From assembly GCA_000499405.2 (NCBI GenBank), contig HG738140.1, positions 9,885,560 to 9,949,559 of the forward strand: a stretch of DNA of 64,000 bases. Reading direction: 5' to 3'. Each line of letters begins with the position of its first letter. Position 1 is the first letter of the stretch. This stretch comes from Onchocerca volvulus. Its lineage: Eukaryota; Nematoda; Chromadorea; Rhabditida; Onchocercidae. The position numbers and the translations under genes were made by a program. Below the pieces are notes generated by a model. That model was not told the origin of the DNA. It saw nothing but the letters and a program-made list of their open reading frames with translations, and did not search any database. Positions 1 through 14,200 of the stretch are shown in pieces.

Positions 1-1655
1 TAGAAATTTGGAATATTACTCAGACAAATGAATCACTTAACCAGATCTGCCCAAAGGCCTTTGTTCTCTCAACCGATTTGCTAACAAAACTTATGCGCAT
101 TGTTTGAAATATTGTAAGCATTGTCTATCTTATCCTTTGTCCTGACAACCACCTTTTGTATGATTAATGTGTAATTAGCTTCCGCCTACAATCAAGACCA
201 AGAATTATCTATAATAAAAGAAACTTGTTGAGTTAACACGAATCAGCGTCTTCAAGGTTAATATCAGCGGCAGTTCAGTTCCAATCCAGTTTCGAAGACA
301 GTTGCAATATCAGTAGAAGTGACAATTCAACAACATAAGTGACAGCTCAGCAGGAGGAAAGTAATCGGTAGAACGAAAGGAGAACGACAATCGTGAATGG
401 AAAATACGACAACTTAAAATTCAAGAACTCAAAGATTCAAAAAAAGTGAGAATTCAAAGACTGTTAGTATCCTTTTATTATTTATTGTGTATTGTTCATT
501 TAGTCACTATTATTGTAATAGCAATACATGATACTGTAAGCAATACTGTAGAAGATCAGCGAAGATTATTGTTCATTGTTTACAATATCGTGTAAACCAA
601 TAAAGGCTACTGTTGATCTAATGGAGTGCCAACAGCAAAAAGCATTCTCCAATCCAACCAAATTACAAACCAGTTACGAAATATCAGACATTTTCCCCAA
701 CACCTTCTATTCTAAATAACTATTTTTAAGGATAATTAGAAATCCAGGATAAGCAAATAAACGAGACATATAGAGTGATTCTTTTTGCATAATAATACAT
801 TTTTAAAAGAGTCTTATTATTTAGAAAGTGGACAGGGAATTCAAAACCTTCATTCATGCAACTGCCATCAAAAGAAAAAAAAGACTTGAGCACTTTTTCA
901 TTTAGAATATTGGAGTTATTGTATCAACTAATATCACTAATTTAATTCCTTTCTCTTGAATACCTTTTTTGCTTTTTGCATGACTAATATTACGGGAGTT
1001 TTAGAAACTAAATGTATATTTTCGTTCTATTTTACATTCATCGCAATGATAGAAAGAATAAATTCTGAATTTCATCAAGTTCTTCATTGTAACTTCAAAC
1101 TTCAATGGAAAATTTTTATCATTCTGCAACCTACTAACATTATCTGTCTTTTTTAATTCATAAGATGAGATGATCATGCTGCCTACCAACATCAATGAAC
1201 TTTTCCTTTATCCCATCACCTTTTTTTGGGAAGTTGCAATTGATCTGCCGCATCGGTGAGATTACAGTTTTAATTGATGTTAGAAGGATTAAAGTGAGAT
1301 GTGCGTGGAATAGCAATATTCATTCTTTTGTAGTCTGCTCAGAGATTTCAATTCAGAGATTGTATATGAAATTTAAAGATTAACAGGAAATGTGATGTAA
1401 ATAGATAATGTTAATCGAAATTAAGAAATTTTACAGTTCAAAATTAAAATATAATCTTTCTAAAATATTTATGAAACAAATTGTGCTGATTTTGAATAAC
1501 AAAGTCTTATTTCTATACCACTTCAAAAATTTCCTATGAAGATTATTGAAAAAACTGATTATCAAGCACGTATCAGCAATAAATGAATCATTTTATATCT
1601 TTTTTAGTTCTTCATAGAAGTGGAATTATATATACAATAAACTAAAGTTAAAATT
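1..1655. other. Intergenic, no gene seen
   Basis: AT-rich sequence with only short chance open frames, none with a recognisable domain, signal peptide or splice structure. It holds the 3' flank of the ShKT-nitrobindin gene, whose stop lies at 1656-1658. Confidence 0.5.
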
Positions 1656-3864
1656 CTAAGGATAAATCCTTCGATAACGAATAAACGTGTGTTCTTGCAT
1701 TCCATGTGTTAATGTTTCCATGTTAAGACGTGCTTGTAAAGTGTTCTTATCCAACAGTGTCCATTCTCGTACCAACTATAAATGAAAATTATAAAAGCAA
1801 TATAAATCAGCCTGGAATCTTTTGAATGAATTCTAGAATAATGTTATTAAATTTTTGTGTACATAATTTTTATATGTAGCAACAAATCACAGTAATACTG
1901 TGTATCAAAAAAATTCACTAAATTATAGTGGAACAAGTGTAAATTAAAGTTGTGGCCAAATGCACTAAACTTCTGAAAATTTTGCTAAAATTTTTTCATT
2001 AGCAGCTTTACTTGACAAGGTTATTAAGACTTCCTATTAGTACGGTCCTCTGATTATGGAAATCTTACCAAACGGCAAGTAAAACTTGTCAAACTCTCTT
2101 GTTTGGGTCAATTATTTTTAATTTCTATGACTAACCTAATTATACAAGAAAAAAATGGTAGTTATACAAGAAAAGAAAGTGAACAACGCAGTGAACGATG
2201 ATATTTGATTTTTAATAATAAACTTTCAATGTTTTTTTGGATAGAAAAGTTTATACAAAAGAACAACTTACTTGAAGAACTGGTAGATCTCTGCTGAAGC
2301 TAATTCGCCCAATATCTTCTAAATGGAATTCGATCCGGTTTGGTTCAACGATTCCTTCTTCGACCGTTACAAAACATGAAATTTTAGTTCTTGAGAATTA
2401 ATTAAAAATATTTCGAAATACGTCTGTTTTCATGTGTAGTGGGCAAAAGTGAAAAACATTATATTCCACTTGCTCGCAGATACAATAATGAACTGCATAC
2501 AATGGGAACTTGCCATTATTCATGACAGTAGTAAGTGAAACAATTCTCGTATTGGGATCTACTGTAATATAACCGTATTCGCTATGCAACTCTTCCTGCC
2601 TTGATAATCCCCATGCAAATGCTCTAAATACACTATATGATAAAATCATAATGGAAATATTCCATTCATTTTTATTATGAGATTAATTTTATTCCTATTA
2701 TACCAACAACAGACAATCAGTTTTCCTGAGAATTTCTAAATTAGAATCTTTCATTAGTAGTTTTATTTCTGGCTTGAAAATATGCTTTAATAAATATTTC
2801 TAAGATTCGATAATGGCACTGCGAGATAATGAAGCGGTGTCCTTTGTCAAATAACATCATTTTCCGCAAAAATTAAGCAAATGCATACGTATAATTGAGT
2901 GCTTCCAATCCAGTCATATGTTCGTCAGAAAGAGAAATTTTGACTTGTTCACCGTATGTAAATGTAGGAATGGTTGGAAAAATTGCTTTTCCGCCATGAT
3001 TCGATTGCCAAATGCCAATTAGCCATGCGATGGATTGCAAATGAGAAGGAACTCGTGAAACATTGAATCCTGCCAAAAAAAGTGAAAAAGCAAGGCGAAT
3101 CAATGCACACTGTGCAGAAAATCCAAGAAACAAAATATGTAAAAAAACTTACATATTTTGTTTCTTGAAGACTTTTAAATCTTAAAAAATTCAAATTTGA
3201 AAAAATGACAAAAATGTTCGAGTTAGAGATTACAAGCAAATCTATGTAACAAGAGAATGAACAATAAAGGTTTCGCGATCTGACTAAATAATTATATAAA
3301 ATCTCCTCTAAAAGATGATAAAGTTTCATTTTAATTATTTCGAGAAAAATGAAATGAAATATTTTAAGGATTATTCATACTTGGTTCTACTTTTCTTGTG
3401 CAATAGCCACATGATTTACGGCATGTTTTGATAATGTAATCGGTAGTTTGACATAATGAAGCATGTGACGTAACCCAATCCTGGCAATTGTTATTCGAGT
3501 CTTCACAGTTTTGACCTAAAATTTTTAACTAAATTTAAACCTTCAAGATCCTTTCAATCTTAATTTTTAGTTCTAAATAAATTACCGAGCCGACAATGAA
3601 TCTATGTTTAAAAAAGAAAAAAAAAATTGCCATTACATTTTGCAGATTTTCATGAAAAAAAGCATTTAATTTTACAAATGATAGGGCGAGATTGTGTCGA
3701 AAATAATCATTACATTTTATTTTAAAATAACGAAGATGAAAAATTACTAAATAAGAGAAGTAACAAATTTAAATAGCTCGCTAAGATATGTGTAACTGAC
3801 CTTTCACGACATTAATTGTAATGATAATAATACTGAAAGCCAAAAACAGTAAAGCGGGTTTCAT
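1656..3864 (-). CDS. Secreted ShKT-nitrobindin (THAP4-like beta-barrel) protein
   Basis: Six exons, in transcript order 3864-3801, 3515-3381, 3069-2889, 2623-2510, 2389-2272 and 1775-1656, join in frame to 243 residues. A hydrophobic signal peptide covers about residues 1-22. Six cysteines follow at 25, 32, 43, 53, 57 and 60 with the spacing of a ShKT domain (it ends CRKSCGYC). From about residue 75 to the end the protein resembles the heme-binding beta-barrel of nitrobindin and the THAP4 C-terminus: AWLIGIW opens the barrel, then a GYITVDP strand, a VTVEEG strand and a closing HTFIRYRRIYP. The family binds ferric heme and reacts with NO or peroxynitrite. Here the signal peptide and disulfide domain suggest an extracellular or secretory-pathway role, which is inference. 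The exon 4/5 junction uses a weak donor (AA before GTTCCC) that is required by the frame. The domain call is firm; the physiological role is unknown. Confidence 0.85.
3124..3167. repeat. Perfect 19-bp inverted repeat, 6-nt loop
   Basis: Arms 3124-3142 and 3149-3167 are exact reverse complements. The hairpin lies in the second intron of the ShKT-nitrobindin gene, about 55 bases from the next exon. Confidence 0.95.
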
Positions 3865-6800
3865 GTTCTCGAAAAGAGAGAAGCAATAAGGTAAGACAGG
3901 TCACAGTTTCCTTGTTGCAAAACATCGCTTTCAAATCTTTCATCAATGAGAAAGATGACGAATGAAACAACCACAGCAATGACAAAGTGCCATAACCAGA
4001 TTTCTAAAGTACTTTTCTCATTGTTAGTTCTCGTACTGCCGTGACGATATCAGTGATATGATACATTTGTTTGATATCATCGTCAGTTGATAGCCAAAGG
4101 ATCAAGTTCCGAGATTATTAAGGTCAGCTTTCCTTTCCTCATCTTCCGAAATAAATGCCCTAAATAAGGCCTTTATAATGAACCATAATATTTCAACATT
4201 ATGAAGATGATATCCATGAAAACTTGTTTTGCAATTTCAACTGCTCTCTTCAAGTTCACTATACATCACCTATGATGAAAGGAGTAAAGACTTACATTGC
4301 TTGTCTTCCATCAAGTAATGACGAAACTGAAAAAAAGCTGTAACCATACACAATCTGCTGTAACAAGATGTGTAACATCAGGAATTATATTAAAAGCGTT
4401 TCAGGAAAATCTAAGTTAGACTTTGAAACATTCCCACTGCCACGATTTGTAGATCTTTCAAATTTAAGAAGTATTTCAAAAATTATTAGAATGTTTCAAT
4501 CTAATGTTGAGTTTAATAACAATGCAATTTAAAAAAATGCTATAATGATAATATTCATTACGAAAGCTGATGAATCAGGAATCAGGAATGATGCATAATG
4601 TCGATAAAGCAACACAAGATGCTAAACTGATTTCATTTTTTTTATATTGTCTCTGATAAGTTGGAAATTCTTTTTTTGGCCTGTAGTGATAAGAAATAAC
4701 CGCACAAAAGCAATAAATCAAGTAAATGATGTCTATAAATCCATCTAATCCGACAATTTTGAGCAGTTCAGATTACATTTTGGCTCTTTGTTTCTTCGAG
4801 AGAAATTCATATTTTTTCATCAAATTTATGTTTATGGTCATTGCTAACCGAATGCACAAGCTTTCAATATATGCTTTTGCTAAAATTTATCACTATTACT
4901 TAGACCAGCTAAAAGATAGTAAATTTAATGCAAATTGCCATATTTTTCATCTTTTAAAAAAGAGCTCATACAAACAAAATAGTTTTAAATATAAGAACTC
5001 CAGAATAATATTTTTTGAAATCTTGCTTTTTGAATAAATCAGTAGCAATAAATCTTGAAAAATTTACTAAATTTGGCCTATAGGTTCCAGCTTAATCCAG
5101 TTCTAACAATTGGTTCAATATCGATTATGATCTTTAAACGAATACAAATTTTTCATGTATTTTTTAATTGCCGTTCTTTGTACAATCATTTGATAAAAAC
5201 TTAATTTGTATGTATTCGACGAAAATCAATCGTTTTTTATCACTACAAATAATTCGAAATGAAAAGAAGTAACACAGAAGTGTCACATTGATATCAAAAG
5301 ATAATTGAAGGAAAAACTGATTCAAGCGTAAGTTAGCTATCAATAAACAATTATTTCATTCTTTGTAAATCTTTTGGCTAAATAACAGGAAAACAGTAAT
5401 GTAAAATGACAAAGAAAATGGCCTTTCTTTCTGAATGGTTAGGTAGGTAATTTATTCATTTCACTTCTATGCCTTTTCATTAGCTTCTATTTACTTCGCA
5501 TATGTTGAAGTAATCAATTCTTATTTCAGCCTTTTTACCATTCAAAATCTAATTTTTCGCTGTGTAGCGTTTTAAGCCATTAATAATCATAACGTTATTT
5601 TGTTATACAATAAGTTCGTGTTATTTTCGCTAAGAAATCGCTTTATGCTATTAGCTCGATTAATCGCAAATCGCGATATTTTTCACCTTTCATTCCGTAA
5701 AAAGTCTTTCACTTGGCCAAAAGATTCATTCTCGAGATCTCGTTAATCACAAAAATTTTACAACTATAACTGAATGCTCCTTTGCCATCAGATATTCACG
5801 CCATGAATTTCTAGATTTTTATATCGCCCACAAGGCTAGTCATTATTTGTGATTGCTTAGCCAAAATGGATAATCGATTCTCATATTATTTGGCAAGGCG
5901 TTTTAGAATAAAGTTTTCGAGCGCATTCTTTGAGCTTCAATCAAATGACATCAGCTACTGATGTAATCATCTTTGAAACAGGCAGATGCTTGTTGATTAT
6001 TATTTCAGTAAAATTATTGTGCTAAATAGTGCTTTTATCTAAGTTTGATAGAAACATCCATAGCGTCAGAATCAATACGGAATATCGGAAATAAACATCA
6101 ATGCGAATGGAATATCTCTCGAACAAGAATTAAGCAAAAATACCAGTGAATGAAAATTTTCTGAACAACTTTTGAAATTTTATTTTGGGTAAAAATACGG
6201 CAACGAAGAAAAAAAGAGCATTAAGTACATCTGCAGCAATGCATAGTATCTGAATCGAAATGTACTAACATAATGGGAAATCTAATATTTTGAAAAATGG
6301 AATCTCTCTCTCTCTCTTTTAATTTATCATAATTTCGAAAATACAGCGATTTCAACGCTTCTAATATTGAGTATCTTCTAGATCGAATTGGAACTCTTTC
6401 ATCAAAGGAATTCCAAAAAAAGTGACAAATATAGAGATTTTGTTATTTTGAAACTGTTTTAGACAAATCAAATTAATTGCGGTACACGCTGTGTTTGTTT
6501 CCTTTCATATTCGATGAAAATAGTCATTTCGAGTGATGGTAGTGTCGCTTGGCTCCATTGCTTTTTTGCTTCATTTCTCAACTTGTTGGTTCAAACTACG
6601 ATTTGCTTTTACTTTTTAAAATGAGAACTTTCTAGTCTATATTACTCTCATTGATTGACAATTGATTAAAAGAAATGGTCCGCAGTAAAAGAAAGCAGAA
6701 GAAAATCACTCAACTCTGATTTCCATGTACAAACAAGTGCAAGGTGATGATAGGAGAAACAGCTCTCTCTAAAATATTTGAAGAAATGGCAGATTTCCGG

Positions 6801-7373
6801 TCTTTCTGCGAAAATCGATCTCCTCAAAAAAAGTACAGCAGAATGTCAAAGAAATCTAGCATGCTTTTAAAGCATAATATTTTCGACCTACTTCAATCTC
6901 GAACCAATCAAGTCCATAAATTTCACAAGTTTGACATTCTTTATTCCATTTACTTCTTGTTTTGTATTCAAAAACTTCATTCATCCGCAATTTTATATCT
7001 GCAAATTGTTTCTACAAATTATAAAAAGACTTGACAATCCAAACTTGGGAACACATAGGGAGAAATTTCGCTTTCTCGTATTTTTATACTTGATAAGGCT
7101 TAGAGATCGATTTTTGTATAGAAATTTGTATAGTAAATTTAAACACAATGTTTAATAAAAAACTTAAGCGTAGTATCTAATTAAAAAAAAAAGAGGGAAA
7201 AAAAACAAGTTTTAGGCATAAGCAGTATGGTCTTCAAGGATTTTAGATTCTGGAAAGAAAAACAAACCCAAAGTATCAGGGGAAAGGAAAAATTTCCAAA
7301 TGAGAATTATGCGCAAAAATTAATTTTTGTCTTGATTTTCTTATTTCAATTCATCCACAGTAAATTCCAGTTA
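3865..7373. other. Intergenic between two divergent genes
   Basis: This 3.5 kb must hold the promoters of the minus-strand ShKT-nitrobindin gene and the plus-strand doublecortin gene. Open frames here (for example 4726-5037 and 6744-7034) are A/T-rich and have no domain or splice support. A CT dinucleotide run sits near 6304-6318. Nothing else is recognisable. Confidence 0.5.
7356..7373 (+). promoter_or_regulatory. Candidate spliced-leader (trans-splice) acceptor
   Basis: AG dinucleotides at 7359-7360 and 7369-7370 follow a T-rich tract and lie just before the ATG at 7374; the second leaves only three bases of leader. No upstream coding exon is seen, so this fits a nematode spliced-leader addition site. 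A cis-spliced 5' UTR exon is the alternative. Confidence 0.45.
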
Positions 7374-10300
7374 ATGGATACTGCTGGGTTAGACTTCAAT
7401 TTCTTTCCTACTCATCCAGAACATTCAGTGGATTTGAATTATCGCGGGATACGAATAAAAGTATACAAGAATGGTGATCAATACGACACAGGAACACCAG
7501 TGGTCATTTGCCGGAAAAGATTTAAGCACTGGCTTACTTTTCTGGATTTTCTTACCAAGAAATTAGGTTTAATGGCTCCTGTACATGAATTCTATCGAAC
7601 AGATGGCCTCCACATAAGACATGTTTGTTTTGCATTAATAATTAGAAAATTATTACTGCAATTTTTTTGATCATCAAATAATCACAAATAAAATTTGTGG
7701 TTATAAATGATTGTAAAGTTTAATTTGTTATAAAAAAACATTCTTAAATAAAAATCTGAACATTTTGGTAAGTAAAATTAAAAATAGTTGTGAAAAAATC
7801 ATTTTCGCATGGAAATTATTATTGAACTAGTCATAGTGATTTCGAATTAAAATATTACTAAATAATTAGTTTTTATTTTCAGTTCGAAGAAATTGAAAAT
7901 GGAGGATCATACGTAGCTGTATCACAGGGACCATTTATTCATAGGCAATATGGTTTGCCATCTGAAGATCGTGAAGTATGTTTTATTCCACGTTTTATTT
8001 TTAAATTTCGATGTTTTTAATTATATATTTTATAAATAGCATACATTTTCAAATTTTCAATCGCTCGAGTTAAAAAAAAAAAAGTAAAAAATGGAATAAG
8101 GGCTTTTTTCACTATTCCAGAAGTGGAACATCAACCCAAAAATTGAACCACCGGAACAGAGTGCTCTTGATTCCGCTGAATCCGTGGATATTTATCTGAA
8201 ACAACGTGGTTACACTTCTCGAACTGGTCTTCCATTTCCATTTGACGGCGGTGTCTGTGTCAATCACTCTTTAATGGATCTTGGACGTAATCGTGGTTCT
8301 TCATCTAATCTATCCACTCGTCAACATTGTAGTGAACAGGTAAGTTAGAGGATTTTTCAAATCGAGTGGAAAGTGAGGAAAGATGCCACATTTGATGAGT
8401 CATAGTTTTGAAAGCGATTTTAAATTTATTAAGATATTATGAACTGAAACAATGGGGAAGAAAAGTCATTACAACATTTGTATGCGTAAGCTTTCATACT
8501 GAAACATGATGAAAGGCATCACTGATTTGAAAATGAGGGCAAAAAAGGGAAATCATCTTACAGTATATGGAATTCAAAGAGAACGAAGCTCATAAAAACT
8601 TGGGAAAAATTGAAAATTAAATTGAATAAGAGAAGCCACCCATTCCCAAAACATTTTTTGGTCAAATGGAATGCTAAAATTCTAGGCTTGGTTCGAAGAT
8701 TGGCTTGAAGATATGAGAATCTGCATACAACGAGAAAGACGGAAACCAAATAAAACTGATTTGGTGCATTGAAAAATGGTTCTTTCTAAATTGCTGGGTT
8801 TTAATATTTTGATAGTCGGTTGATCCTCTTACAAAAATATTTAAAAATACCAAATTTTCTGCCAGAAGTATTTTTTGACCATCGCCATTTGTCATTCTGA
8901 ATTTCAATGTCAAAAGACCATAAGAAGGATGATGTTTTGGCTTAGAATATACAATATTCAATAGTTTTTGATTCTATTTTCTTGAATCAATCCTTTTTCC
9001 TTTCAACATAATGTTATTGATCCATTTCAATCCATACAGTTTATCTTTTAAACCCTCATGATCGTAAAAAATGATATCAGTGATGCCGAATCATGACCTT
9101 GGCTCTTCCCTTGTCGTTTTCGAGAAATAAGTTTTTATTTCTTGTCAAATATCTAATTCTGAAACATCAAAAACACAAAACCCAGCATAAACCTCTTTCT
9201 GTTTTGATAATTTTAACAAAGAAAGAAGAAATTTTCAAGCTTTCCTTTCCAATTAAAATATTCCCATAAAAGACGAATGCGATATTATTGGCAAATTCAG
9301 ATGATAAATTTTGAAAGATTTTTTTGAAAACTTTTTTTTAGAAATCAGAAGAAAATTATTCGAAAAACGATGAATTACTGGAGAAAAACGACGCAAAGCC
9401 GGCCAATGCAAGAAAAGAGCAGCAAGAATCTAATTCAGAGTTAGAGTCAGAACTTCACTTGAACTCAAGTCCCACAATCTGTAATACAGAATTTCCGAGT
9501 TCTATTTCTGAAGTTGAAAGCAAAGCTTTTTTGCATGAACTTGAGACGATGAATGGCCAGAATATTGAGCAAAATAATGAAATTTTGTCAATGGTTGAAG
9601 CAACAAATCAGATCACAAATAAAACTGGAAAGAATGGTTTATGCGATGATATTGCAACCCAAAGTGATCAAAAGCCTAGTGTAAAGAAATATGACGAATG
9701 TGTACCAGCAGTGCCCATCGCTCAAATTCCAGATAGTTCTCGCGAGTTTTCGCTTGCTGAGAATGCCAAAAATATGGAGTCAATGGGAATGATACAAACG
9801 AAGGACATCAATGACTATTCATTGCCATCGAGAAGTGCTGAAACTGTTATCACTATAGTAAATCATGATGCATTGGTAAGAAGAGCAAGCAACAGTTCGA
9901 TCATCATTGTTAACATTTCTGCAGGACAGAAAAAACATGATGACGAGATAAATAACGTCTACAATGGTGGCAATAAAAATGCTGAAACTGGCCCATCAAT
10001 GCTTGACAAAGTTACAGGAACTGAAGTGCCATCACAGAGATTAGAAGTGAAAGTGGCACTTCCGGACAGCACCAGAATCGTAGATCAGATGAAGGATGCT
10101 ACTGCAGCAACCGCAGGAGCAAGAACACCAAGGGCCGTACCCACTAATTATGCTTTGCAAGCAACAACGACTGATCGCTTCACATCTGAATCTTTCAATA
10201 CCAAAGATCAACGACCAGGGATATTATCCCTTAAGAAGGATGTGGATGACGAATACAATGGTGAAAATTCCAAAATAAATTCGAAGGAATGCTCTAATGA

Positions 10301-11255
10301 TGTGCTATTAAGAAAAAACTCTAATGTACAAGCGGAAGATTTTGAAAATTTTCAAAATGTCATTTTGGAGCAGAATTTAGAGACAAAATTAAGAGACAGT
10401 TTAAAGCAAAAAAAAGATTTAGAAAAGAATCAAAGCAATAAGCTCGTCTACGATGTTTCAGAAAATAATGCCGAATCAAATGATGTTTCCAGAAATTTAA
10501 AAAAACCAACATTATTATCTGTGCAGCGAAGTGAACTCGAGTATATTTCTGACAATTTTGAATACAACAAAGAAAATGATATTACTGTGAAAAACCAATC
10601 AGGCCACATAAACGCTATTCATGGACTCAAATGTCGAATGCAAGAAGACCAAAGTAAAGATGAAAGACCAATGATCAATACAATATCAAGCTGCAAAAAA
10701 CTTCAAGAATCCTTAACAACTAATAAGAAGAATTCACCCAGTAGAAAACAAGTTACTTTAGCAACACCTTCTGTTGCTACATCAACTTTTATATCCAGTG
10801 CTGTTGATACCGGCGTGAAATTGAAAATGGAATCAGGGAAAACAGGAAATTTTTCGGATTCGGAAGAACTACTGAAATCTTCCTCACAACAAATGACAGC
10901 TGCTAATATTTCGGCCACATCCACAACATCGGCTATCACCACTGCTGTCATCACCAATACCACTTCTAGTAATAACATAACGGATACTACTCATGGTACT
11001 GCTACTTCTGGCGATGTAATCATGCATACCACAACTAGAGAAAAGAAGCTCCCTTATCTACAGAAATATCGTTCAGAAAGCCAAATGAGCTTCGAAGCAG
11101 ACTTTACGCCAAGACGTGGTCGTATGCAAAAAAATTCGACAAATATAAAAACTGTCCAAAAAACTAAAATTGACTTGGATTTGAATGTGGATATTTGCAG
11201 ATTACCAGAGCAAAGTAGTTATGATCCTGATTTTAAAGACTATGATTTTATATAA
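7374..11255 (+). CDS. Doublecortin-domain protein with long disordered tail
   Basis: Four exons (7374-7622, 7883-7975, 8121-8339, 9342-11255) join to 824 residues. Residues about 26-112 form one doublecortin (DCX) domain. It opens GIRIKVYKNGD, contains FLDFLTKKLG (the central helix) and ends GGSYVAVSQGPF. DCX domains bind microtubules; proteins with one domain can also act as scaffolds. The rest, mostly in one 1.9 kb last exon, is polar and low in complexity. It includes a Ser/Thr-rich stretch around residues 700-755 and a basic C-terminal segment (FTPRRGRMQKN). No kinase domain is present, so this is not the ZYG-8/DCLK type. The ATG was chosen because a splice acceptor lies three bases upstream and the DCX domain starts soon after. 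A cytoskeletal or ciliary role is inference. Confidence 0.85.
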
Positions 11256-14200
11256 TGATTGAGATTTATGCTAAAATTACAAACTCCAGCTTCCAAGAGT
11301 GAAGCAAAACATAAAATTTGAATTTAATTGATTGTTTAATATTTAAACATTATTTCTTATGGTTGCTGTTTTTCCTCGTGAATATAGACTCTGCGAAAGA
11401 GACAATTCCTGTTAGAAGAAAGAATTTGTTAAAGGACGGAACAGTTACGAACAACTATCCGAGAATATCCAAGTAACTTTATCATTGGCTATTTTTTTTT
11501 TTTGCCACTCGTAGAAATGAATACTGCTCCTTGATTCTTGATTTTCTGTCGAATCGAGTTGAGTTTGCTGCGGTCGTTGTAACTGGGTGCTCGTTAACCA
11601 TCTTGGTATTTATGTCCCAAAATCCGAACCTTTTAAATCCCTTCAGAGCTCCTCCTTCTCCTCCCTCGATCTTCAACGTGTCGCCTCAAGATTGGTTAAC
11701 CTTGCTTTGTTTATTAGTTAATCGGAGCGTTTTGGCAATAGATACGTTGATCGTTTTGGTGGAAAACATGTTTACCCTTCTGTTTATCGGCCTGTTGTTA
11801 CATTTGAAACTGCACGTTTCTTGACCTTCAACACTCCTTGTTTGCATTAATTATATTTTTTGGATTTTCCCCACATGTAATATGTCTCATTCTGATTTAA
11901 TGATCCAATTTGTAGTTCTCCAACACTTACTTACGACTACTAACTTAACTTAGAACATTAAATATCCAAATCGAGATGGAAAGTATCGGAGAAAAGATCT
12001 GGCAAACTTGAAGATAATGAAATTATGTTTAATCGTCGATTTGATTTCTAAAATTAAATTTGGAACAGAATCTGAATTCAAACTCTTCCAATTATTTTAC
12101 AAGCTATATTCCTACAATTTCATCCATATTATATCTAAATCAGGAAATAAAGATCAGTCTCTATTTGAGCCGCATGTTATAGAACCAATCCGCTTTATTC
12201 ATTCATCATTTAACTTTTTATCTTCTTTATTTGAAAATATGATGTTGGCACTACGTGTCAATCTGTCTCTTCATTTTTTCATATAAGTTGAAAATAAGAT
12301 TACACTAAAATATCTACATCTTCATATGAAATATTTAAGAATTTGAATTGTTATTGTTTTTTCCATTGCGCTTCTCAGCTCATGTCATTAGTATTTATGT
12401 CAGTCTTTCCTGTACTTTTCCTCTAACAAAATGCGTCATTTTATTTTCTCCATGAAAATTGAATAACTGGATTTACTCTTTTTTTATAAAAATCATCAAG
12501 AAATACGCGAAAAATGCTTTTTTTTTAAAAATTTCCTTGAGCTTTTATCGCTTTTGGTTTGTAAGCTTTATTTTGTTTACAACTTTTCGAGAATGCTAGT
12601 GAAACCATAGCAACAAATTTTTGATTTTTTGAATTCAGAAGCAACGCTTGTTTTCTGATTCTGGAATGTAATTTTCCTAGTATAAATAACAGATCTGCAA
12701 GAAATCGAAATGGCAATATTGACATAAACAAAAAAACATGTCACTTAATAAAACTAATGATAGAAACTTTTAGAAGACTTCCAGTAAAAATAAATATTTC
12801 TTTCTTTTAATTGTTTTTCATTTTTCCCTAAATAAGTTTATGAATAGATTTATTATCAACATCAATTTAATAAAATGGTATGTATAGTCTAAACATTTTA
12901 ATTCATCAAATTATCGACTTGCTGGAATATTTATCAATTCATCTAATTACGAGTGTTTGCTGGTCTGACAAGTATTTCAATAAAATATGAAAACTGAAAT
13001 ATTTGAATCTTATTGATTTCATCTTTGCTGAATAATCCCTCAATTATTAATCTTTGATTATTATCTAACAACCATTTATTATAATATTTAATGATCATTG
13101 TAAATCATTAATGCAACTTTCATAATTAGATTATTGAAAAAGCCGTTCGATTCCGTGATTATGCTACTGCTGGACTGTAATTATCAGCAACAAAATTAAT
13201 GAGTAAGAATGATAATTTCATTCCTAATATCGTTAGGCTTCATATCTTTTAAAGTTTGTTTGAAAATATCAAATTCATTTATCAATTCAGGAGATAGTTT
13301 GGATCTTTTCTATGATTTGTGATTGTTAATTATAGTATTTTATTAAGCACTGATTAGCATAGCCATCATTACTAACATTTGGTATATATATTTTAAGCTA
13401 TTATCTTGTAACATAATCCATACATCTGTTTCAGAATCATTCAGTTCCTATAAAACTTTACTCCTCTATCCTCAATATCAATGTTTGCCTAATCATTTTA
13501 CATTGTTAGCTTAACTGGTTCGAGCATCACTTGATCACTTTCTAGTATGTTCGAAGCACGACATAAACCAGTGAATACTTTTTTCTAATTTTGGAACAGG
13601 CGATGCAAGTACTTTTTCAACCATGTACTTCCATTAATTTACAATTTTGTTGAACAATGTTTAATAAAATTCACAGTTACTTCCATTCTTATTATAAGAA
13701 ATATTGTTTTGTTAGAATCATGACATTCTAATTAGATGATAGCGTATTGATGATCTTATTTGTGATTATCTAATGATTACTAAAATCTCTGCATACCAGA
13801 TACAATTTCAATCGAAAATAGATCCAGAATTTTTCCCCAGAAAATAAGTCAAATTGGAAATATTTGAATCTGCAGCTACAAACTCACTCAAATAATTCAA
13901 CCTACATTATTCGTTACTGATATAGAAAGTAAAATCAGCAATAGAATATGATACTTTTCATTCTTAATGATGTGAATATTTATATTCACCAAAAAATATT
14001 ACTTTCTATGCGTTGTTCATTAAAGGTGATAAGAATATCGCAGTTGCATTTTGGCGACTATGGAATTGATTATTAAAAAAATGTCAATTTTTCATTTGAT
14101 TTCTGAGGCACAACTGACTGCCTTAGACAAAACTTTTTTGGTCCTGGAGAACAAAAACAAAAATTTCATTATGACTGCAATAAATAATACATGTATAATG

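Noticed and set aside
4726..5037. 103-codon plus-strand open frame
   Set aside because: Composition follows the AT-rich background (many F, I, K, N and Y), with no signal peptide, domain or splice context.
8558..8961. Minus-strand frames within the doublecortin gene intron
   Set aside because: Both are short, overlap each other in different frames and lack any recognisable domain.
11482..11824. Opposed open frames of 97 and 64 codons
   Set aside because: The sequence is locally less AT-rich, but neither frame resembles a known family and there are no supporting splice sites; possibly 3' UTR of the doublecortin gene.
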